From contig NC_051071.1 in the NCBI RefSeq assembly GCF_004664715.2, positions 28,885,661 through 28,949,660 on the forward strand: a DNA stretch of 64,000 bases, read 5' to 3'. The notes beneath the pieces are model-generated. The model made no database searches, was not told the origin of the DNA, and worked only from the letters and a program-made list of their open reading frames with translations. Origin of the DNA: Peromyscus leucopus. Its lineage: Eukaryota; Chordata; Mammalia; Rodentia; Cricetidae. Position numbers and translations under genes: made by a program. Shown here one piece after another: positions 56,791 to 64,000 of this stretch (positions are counted from its first letter, which is position 1; each line of letters starts with the position of its first letter).

Positions 56791-57170
56791 GCACATGCCA
56801 TTTTTACCAAAAACAGCTTGGGAAAGAACAGATTTATTTCACTTACACTTCTAGGACACAGTCCATCATCAAGAAAGTCAGGGCAGGAACTCAAGGCAGG
56901 AACTTCAAGCAAAAATAATAGAGAAATTCTGCCTGCTGGTGTAATTTTGGCTTACTCACTGGTGTATTCTCAGATAGCTTTCTTACACATCCCAAAACCA
57001 CTTGCCTAGACATGATATCACTCACAGTGGACTGCATTCTTCCAAATCAATTAGCATTCAATACAGTGCCCTACAGAATGTCCACAAGCCAATGTGATTA
57101 AAGAAATTCCTAGACTGAACTTCTCTTTTTGCAACTTGTGTCAAATTAATAATTAGAACTAATTAGGGTA
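56791..57170 (-). mobile_element. MaLR-like rodent LTR, diverged
   Basis: Same family as 14751-15175: 'ccatttttaccaaaaacagc', 'gtcagggcaggaactcaagg', 'acatcccaaaaccacttgcc', 'ccacaagccaatgtgatta', 'aacttgtgtcaaattaata'. Confidence 0.7.
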
Positions 57171-57179
57171 CATGTGCTT

Positions 57180-57772
57180 TGCAATGCCCTCATTATTTTT
57201 TTTTTCTTGGGTTACAAGATTGTAGGTTCCCCTGTAGCTTTTCCACATACTCTTCATTTGGGCTATTCCTCCTCCCATCCTCTCATTTCCCATCCCTATC
57301 ACTCCTTGCCTGTTTGAAATTTTCTGTCCCCATTATTCCTCTCTGTACCATCATCTTACCTATAATCAACTATCCTCTTCCCTTAATAGAGTCTGTTTAT
57401 AGATTTCTTATTTCTGCATGCCCTCCAGGTTAAACATGCAAAACAACATATTTGAAGCTAGGAATCAAATATGAGAAAAAAATAACTTGTGGCATTCATC
57501 TTTTGAGACATAAGTGACTTTAGTCAGTATAATTTCTTGTAGTTACATCCATTTACCTGCAAATTTTATGAATTCATTTTTTTCATCACAGCCAAGTAAT
57601 ATTCCATTATGTACAACTTGCATCATATTTTATGATCCATTTGTCAGTTGGTGGACATCTAGGTTTATTTTATTTCTTAGCTATTATGAATAGCACAGTA
57701 ATGAACACATGAATGTACAGTTCTCTCGGTAATATGTCATGAAGTCCTTGTGGTGTATGCTCATGCTGAGGA
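57180..57772 (-). mobile_element. L1 fragment, 3' UTR and end of ORF2
   Basis: T-rich start, 'cttgggttacaagattgtag', 'taatagagtctgtttataga', 'catgcaaaacaacatatttg', then complement of the ORF2 end ('catccatttacctgcaaatt', 'gtaatattccattatgtac', 'catttgtcagttggtggaca', 'cttagctattatgaatagca'). Confidence 0.8.
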
Positions 57773-57774
57773 GA

Positions 57775-58645
57775 ACATACTATGCTGTTTTTGCTAAATG
57801 GTCATGTTGTCAAACTGCCTTCTAAATATTTATGCCTGTATCCACAGATTTATGCTCTTATCAATATTGGTCAGAGATGCTTATTGTTGTGGGAAGTGGT
57901 TAATGCAGAGCTTCACAACTGTTCATACTGCAGTAAATAAGTGAGTTTGGGTGATCAGTCCCAGGTGAGACATCTGTATCAACCCTTCCTACCAAGGCTC
58001 AGTGGACATCTCAGAAGAGGCAGCTGAAAACAATGTAGTGAGGATAGAAGGAGTGTCTGTGGAGTGCTATCTTCTCAACAGGGCATGGCTGTTACACACA
58101 TAGGATCACAGCATTTATGGTTATTTACAGAAGACCTATGCAAAATCAAGTTGGCTAAAAAACTCTCGTGCCAAGCAGTGGTGGTGCATGCCTTTAATCC
58201 CAGCACTTGGGAGGCAGAGCCAGGTGAATCTCTGTAAGTTTGAGGCCAGCCTGGTCTACAGAACTAGCTCCAGGACAGGCACCAAAACTACACAGATAAA
58301 CCTTGTCTTGAAAAACAGGAAAAAAATTCCAGCATGGGGGGTGAGGGGCATCTGAGGTCCTACTAGCTAAGGAGCTATTGGCAGCTGATGACTCCTGGAG
58401 AGTTACTTTTCTTTGTGGAGTAAGTTGACTATGTTCTAGTGAATTTTGCCACGCTCATGTGCACATGGGTAGCACTATTGGACTCAGTATAAGAAAAAGG
58501 AGGACTTATATTTGGTATGGCGGGTGAATTCGGGGTCCCTCAGGAAAGCTGGAGTAAGGCCATGAGAGTAGATCAAAATACAATTTACATATGTATAAAA
58601 TTTTCTAATAATACCAAAGAGAAAGTACTAAAACTAATTATTTAG
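57775..58645 (+). mobile_element. Rodent L1 3' UTR, hit by a B1
   Basis: 'catgttgtcaaactgccttc', 'tcaatattggtcagagatgc', 'gtggttaatgcagagcttca', 'gcatggctgttacacacata', 'caaaatcaagttggctaaa', then after the B1 'ttccagcatggggggtgagg', 'gagctattggcagctgatga', 'tagcactattggactcagta' and 'gatcaaaatacaatttacat'. Head-to-head with the minus-strand L1 on its left. Confidence 0.8.
58173..58326 (+). mobile_element. B1 SINE
   Basis: Complete, well-preserved B1 with the cricetid-type 'ggacaggcaccaaaactaca' segment and an A-rich tail. It splits the L1 3' UTR. Confidence 0.95.
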
Positions 58646-58806
58646 ACTCACTGATCTCCTAGGAGTAAAGAACTTTCTGAAACAAAGTAACATTTGCTGA
58701 TTTTCTGGAAGTCCTGAGTTCTTATCCCCCAAGGTTTAATACTGAAGAAGAAAATGATTCTATACAGAGAGTAACCCAAACTACAGTGTGTCTGGATGTT
58801 CATTCT

Positions 58807-58807
<1 letters not shown>

Positions 58808-58863
<56 letters not shown>
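58808..58863. repeat. (TG)n microsatellite
   Basis: About 28 uninterrupted TG units. Confidence 0.98.
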
Positions 58864-58868
<5 letters not shown>

Positions 58869-59739
58869 TTATTAGGAATTACACCTAATGTATATGACTT
58901 ATACTCTATCAAGAAAAAAATACTCTCCCCTGTCATTCACTTTTACCTACTAGAAAATTTTAGCTGTGTTTTGATGTTGACATAGCATTTTGAAATAAAT
59001 TACACTATGCTATAGGGAGAAGTATCTTAATCCTTTTCATTTCAGAAAACATAACTGAAATAAATGCGATTACTAGCATGGATTGAGGGATTTCTCTGTG
59101 TAAGGCTTTGATTAAAGTACCTTATGGACTTTAAGATAGTTAACCTTCACATCAAGTGCATAGACACAATTGATAACCATTAATATCGCTATAACAGTAT
59201 CATGCCTGGATAACATTACTTAAATTTATGACAAGAAATCTGAAATGCAAACTATCTGTGAAACCTGCTCGTCACTATCTACTTGTCTGATTATTGGGCT
59301 TAAAGAGTGTAGAACAAGGTGCTCAGGCTCCCTGAGGAGACTATGAACTACTCCATGACATTGATGTTATCTATAGGTCTCATTCACATTTGTAAGTAGA
59401 AGATCAAAGTTAATTTCTAATTAAAACTTGGGCATTTTTATGAGTCTGCTTTTTCATTTTACATTTCTGGTAGCAATTGTAGTATCCAAACATATTTAAC
59501 ATTATTTCTTTCTTTACAGTCTAGCCATAAGTAAGGAAGTAAAATTACCATCTCCTCTTCCTGTGTGTCACTGGGGCGCAAGTTCAGAGTAAACGAAGAA
59601 GGCACACTAGGGTTGTGGCTGCAGTTAGCAGAAAAACATAGACTGAAACCCAAGATACAAAATTCTTAAGTCCATGGCGTCAGCGGTCTGTGGATTATTT
59701 GGAGCTAATGTCACTGTGAGTGTGCTATGTCTAGAGATG
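58864..59739. other. Mostly unassigned; possible MIR/L2 trace at 59080-59290
   Basis: 'tctgtgtaaggctttgatta' and 'agatagttaaccttcacatc' resemble the 'tgtgccaggcactgtgctaag...catttaatcctcacaac' block of MIR3/L2. Nothing else recognised. Confidence 0.4.
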
Positions 59740-60090
59740 TCTTAACGAACTGCTGTTACAAGTACTATGAACAATGGGTTTATAAAAAGCCATAATATAT
59801 TTCCCATGTTTGTTGAGACTATAAGCCCAAGTCAGAGAGTTGGCTTGGAAGGGTCTTAAGTTCTTCTCCTAGGATCTCGATGGCTTACCTTTTTCACTCT
59901 GGGTGTGTCAGGGGAGAAAGCCATGGCAAACAACTGCAAGTTTGGCCACTTCTCATAGGGGAACTAGTTCCAATACAAGAGTTACAGCCTCATTACATAG
60001 TTACCTCTCCAAATGCCCAAATGTAAATCCTATCATCTCATTAGGATTAGGTTTTCAACAAGAACTCTGAGAGGACACACACACATTAAG
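59740..60090 (-). mobile_element. MLT1-like MaLR LTR
   Basis: 'gctgttacaagtactatgaa', 'ggcttggaagggtcttaagt', 'cctcattacatagttacctc', 'aaatgcccaaatgtaaatcc' and 'gattaggttttcaacaagaa' give the order of an MLT1 LTR on the minus strand. Confidence 0.55.
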
Positions 60091-62039
60091 TTTAATCAAT
60101 GTGATATAATTTCTAACTTTGTCTTAATAAAATGATAAATTAGACACATCAAAGTGACCCAGAGTTTATCCACACACAATCAACCACTTATAATGCTGGG
60201 AGGAAATAACATAGAAATAGACAAGATGAGAGATTCTTATAAAGTATAGAGATCTATGGGTGAGAAGGGGGCCATCTTTGCATGCTTCGATTTCTCTTTA
60301 CTAGAATGAGTTGCTTGAAGGAGTTAAGCGAGCATATAAAGAGTAAAGGGTTTCTTGGCCTCATGATTTTACAGCTCCTTTCCAAGATGGGAGAGCAGCG
60401 CTTTAGGCCTCCAATGACTCAGCACAACATGGTGTGAACATATGTAGAAAAAACAGTTCCTTTTGTGAGCCAGGACCCAAAAGCTACAAAGAAACAAGAT
60501 ACTAGTCTTTGGGCCTAAGAGACACCCACCCCACCCCCCAATACTGCAACCCATCTACTAAAAGCATTTATACCCTTCCAGAACCTTCTGACCCAACTCC
60601 AGGAACCACACACAGCTGTTTGGGGGAAGGCACAATATAATAACCTAGAGCAGCTACCACAAATTGTTTTCTTTTGGCCAATAAATATCAGTGGCATTCT
60701 GACAATGCCTGCAGCTGTGAGATTAAGGCTCATAGAGAGCAGGGGAGTCTCTGTTGGATGTCACTGGACTCCTGTTGGAGCAGCCTGAGAAATGTTTTGA
60801 TATGTAATGGTTAGTGAAACATTCTCTATTAGCCTCATGGGCTGTTGATTCTTTTGGAAGTTAGCTCAACTTCAAAATTAGCTGAAACACAGCCTCTCTT
60901 CTGCATCAAGGTCATAAGCTGATCTATTTCACTTATAAGTTGTCTACAGTTAACTTTAACAGTCAAAATATGCTCTTGCAGACTCACGTGCAGTTTAGAG
61001 ACCTATTGTCCAACCTTGCTGAAGTTCTGCAGCCAATTTGTGGGCTCAGTTCCATTTTTTTCAATCTGTTTCCTCCTCTACCCTGAGCCACCTAGTACTT
61101 CCAACTATGGATCACATACCTAGACTTTCAGTTTTTATGGTTGTCCACAGGTGTTTCCTTAGTATTTCCCTTCAGAGCAAAGCAACTAGATTTAGATGTT
61201 TCTTTTTTAGACTTTCCAAATTCTCAAGGCTGGAGGATTTTAAATACTTGCCTGGGTCACACAGAGTCTGCTAGGCACATACAACTTTCAGTTTGAGAGA
61301 TTTTCTCTTCTACACAAGACTGGACTATTATATAAAAATTGCTAGCAATTTTTTTTTTTTTTTAGTGGGATGCCTGTAGATGCAAAGGTGCTTGTGTATG
61401 CTAAGGCATAGCAAGTTTATATTCCCGCCACCTCACCCTGCTGTTTGGCTAAGCTGCTGTCTTCTTGATCATCAGCTTTTATGGACCTTAACATAAGTAA
61501 AATACAGCTTATAGTCTTCAACAACTCTTACCATCTGATCATCTTTTATCTCTGATCATTCCTGCAATTTTATATCTTGTCCTTTCATGTTTTTACTGCC
61601 CTTTTCATGAGGCAGAATGACTTTCACTTCCAAAAAAAGAGTATGGTGATGACACACATGTTGTTTTTCCTAGTTGCTATGCCATCCTGATGACTGGTGA
61701 ACATTTACTTCTCATGATTATTCATGTTATATCAGCTGATGGAACAAGCAATTGTAACTGTGTATAGCTTTAAACATGTGATAGCATGCGACAATGGATA
61801 AGATGTAAATGTGGTAATAAACTACTTTTCCCTGTCGTAGACCACAGGAATCAACAAGTTGTGCCATCTACAATGAATGGGATATTCTTAGGCAAAGCTC
61901 AGCTATCTACAATTGCTCTTTGAAAGTTCACTCCTTGTCCTTAAACTTCTTGTCCCTTAACATTTAAATATTCCCTTCTTTGGCTTCTCTGCTTCAAATC
62001 TATTCATTGATCTTTGGCTCCAATTGTTTACTTGTGGAA
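60091..62039. other. Unassigned sequence
   Basis: About 1.9 kb with no gene or family recognised. It contains a perfect 20-bp palindrome at 61334-61353 next to a T-run. Confidence 0.5.
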
Positions 62040-62170
62040 AATTCATCACCAAACCCACTGTGAGAGTTTGGGGCAAAGAGGACAAGGTCAGCATGTACTT
62101 TGTGCTCAATTCCTGGCTTAGGCCTGGGCATATGCAGTATTCTTTGAATACCTGTCAAATGATTTTACAG
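62040..62170 (+). mobile_element. L2 LINE 3' end fossil
   Basis: 'ccactgtgagagtttggggc', 'tgtgctcaattcctggct', 'taggcctgggcatatgcagt' and 'ctttgaatacctgtcaaatg' follow the L2 3' end ('actgtgagctccttgaggg...cctggcacatagtaggcgctcaataaatg..tgaatga'). The 99-codon frame here is chance. Confidence 0.5.
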
Positions 62171-62997
62171 AAGACATCATACATTCCTCCAAGGAACACT
62201 CAGAAATTGGGTAATGGGTCTTTTTTTAGCAAGATAGGAGCATTCAGTTTCTTGAAAATATTGAAAGGCCATTTCCTGAACCCTGATGTGCTCCATTCTC
62301 TTGGGTCCTTGAGATTTCTGTAAGAGAGAAAATTGGAATGGGATCAGTTCAGACAGTTATACAAAAGGGATATCTCTGATGGGAACATAAAGAAAGAGAA
62401 AGGACTGTCAGAGAAGAAATAGAATAAAAAATAGAGGTAGTCAGAGTTGAAGAATAAGAATGGCTACAATTAATGCTTATTCTTTGTCTAAATTGAATAA
62501 CTATTGTGGAAGAACACAGTGATTCTCAAAGGAAAAATGGCTGAACCCACTCAGAAAAAATGACAAGTTTCTCAGATAGTAATACTGAAGATCCAAGAAG
62601 CACTGGAGATTAGAGTTCATTCTGAGCTTACATAGTGTGCCAGAGAACTGGGAAATGAGCAATTTACCTGTATCTTTTCTTAAGGCTGAGATAATTTTCA
62701 TATCAAACCATGAAAAATATGAAAAGTGGCACATGTGTTTCAATTTCACTTGTGAACATATGAGCACACTTGTAAAAATTTATGCAAAATATTAGGAAGT
62801 TGATTCCAGTAATATATGATCAAAAAGGACTGATTTATTTATTTCTTCATATTATAAAAGCTTGAAAGCAATTTCCCCTACTTGATCCATTAAAGGGCAA
62901 ACACAGTAAATAGAGTTAAGAAATGCACTGGCTAATTAAAATTGTGCAGAAACATAGAACATTTTGAAACATATATGGGTAAATACTTTTTATTTGA
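62171..62997. other. Unassigned sequence
   Basis: No gene or repeat recognised. Confidence 0.5.
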
Positions 62998-63140
62998 CTT
63001 TTGAGACATGGTTTCTCAGTGTAACTCTGGCTGTCTTGGAACTCACTCTGTAGACCAGTCTGACCTCAGACTCAGTAAACTGCCTATCTCTGCTTCCAAC
63101 CTGCTGGAATTAAAGGCATGTACTACCACACCAAGCTGCA
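62998..63140 (-). mobile_element. B1 SINE, old
   Basis: Complement of B1: 'tttgagacatggtttctcag', 'ctggctgtcttggaactcac', 'ctgctggaattaaaggcatg'. Here the segment reads in the older 'ctggctgtcttgg' form, unlike the younger cricetid-type copies. Confidence 0.9.
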
Positions 63141-64000
63141 TAAATACTTCTATTGCTCTAGATTTCAGAAGATAACATGCACAGATGATCTAAATACCTA
63201 TGCTAAAGTCCAGTTCAAAGATACCACAAAACATTGCAAGCAAGTCCATGTATTTTCAATGCATATAGCCTACATAGGACCAGGATTGAAGTTTATACAA
63301 TCTCTGGCCCACACTTAGGTTTATCATGTGGTCACAGAGGTTAGCACATGCTTATTTATTTAATTTTTTTAGGTAATAATCAACTGCTATGTATATGTCA
63401 TTTTGCTGAGGTATTGAAAGGGCAATGAGGTGTCAAGCATCTGCTACCGTCTTTCATCTTTTGGGCACTGAAACCATTTTTCTTTTAGGTATCAGTCCAG
63501 AGTGTGAGTATAGAGGAGAGAATGGAATCTTTATATTCACTTGAAGTATAATATAATATTGAAAATATTCATTTCAAAGTTCAATGTTTCTTAATTTAGA
63601 TGGTGACTGAAACAGTCCACACAGGAAAGAACTTTAGATGCCTTCTGAATGTTCAGCCATGAGAGTGGGTGCTGCCACTGGGTTGCCAGTGCCGCTGGCA
63701 TATGCTGGCTGAAAGCTTATGAGATACAAACTCCTTATCTATACTTGGAAAAGAAGAAAAGAGACTACTCTGAGTCATAACTATGTAAGCCTGGAATCAG
63801 ATTCATCACATTCATATTTATCATAAATTAGAGATTTCTGAAACTGTCTATCCTACAGCTGCATAGACTTAAGAAGATGTCTGGTTCCTCAAGGCTTGCC
63901 CAGGGTTTGGGAGAAAACATAACCCTCACTTTAGCTTATTAATATATTAATTTCATATATTTTAATAATACTTAGTTTTACCTTTGTATGTATGTATGTG
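63141..64000. other. Unassigned sequence with terminal (TATG)n
   Basis: No gene or repeat family recognised. A short TATG run begins at about 63985 and reaches the window end. Confidence 0.5.

Overview
The window reads as nuclear, intergenic DNA of a muroid rodent. No protein-coding gene, tRNA gene or functional rRNA gene could be supported. The identifiable content is transposon remains: rodent B1, B2/B3 and ID SINEs, L1 fragments of several ages, MaLR/ERVL-type LTRs, ERV1 and ERVK solo LTRs, a hAT transposon, mammal-wide MIR and L2 fossils, and many microsatellites. The younger B1 copies (about 19.4, 40.1 and 58.2 kb) carry a 'GGTGCCTGTCCT' type segment that I associate with Cricetidae rather than Mus. 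Two elements with a lysine-tRNA primer site, LTRs of 347 to 409 bp and an overall length up to 2.8 kb resemble the mys family described from Peromyscus. A New World cricetid such as Peromyscus is therefore my inference; I cannot confirm the species.

Layout. 0-9 kb: an ancient L1 holding a younger L1 tail, a 2.1 kb rodent L1 3' end, and an ID SINE whose tail has become a long CTTT/CT microsatellite. 9-15 kb: MaLR-like LTRs, a 35-bp G-rich minisatellite, and two solo LTRs standing back to back, each with its own target-site duplication. 15-24 kb: B1s, a MaLR LTR, an antisense L1, a 5S rRNA pseudogene, and an IAP-like solo LTR inside an older ERVL-type LTR. 24-35 kb: an old antisense L1 split by 1.5 kb of later insertions, then a plus-strand L1 retaining ORF1 and the start of ORF2, itself hit by a B1. 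36-41 kb: two MaLR LTRs and a hAT element with a perfect 8-bp duplication that hosts two B1s and a mys-like solo LTR.

42-58 kb is the most interesting part. It has several L1 3' ends, a 1.74 kb LTR retrotransposon with both LTRs, primer site and polypurine tract (46201-47939), an L1 with a 5' inversion (about 51597-52915), an element with about 48-bp terminal inverted repeats (53142-53596), and a 2.8 kb minus-strand relative of the 1.74 kb element (53707-56513) inserted into another L1. 58-64 kb is mostly unassigned, with MLT1, L2 and B1 traces.

No genes cooperate here. What the window records is a sequence of insertions whose relative order can be read from nesting and target-site duplications. 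Family names come from memory of consensus sequences and were not checked by a search. Boundaries without a stated duplication are approximate by tens of bases.
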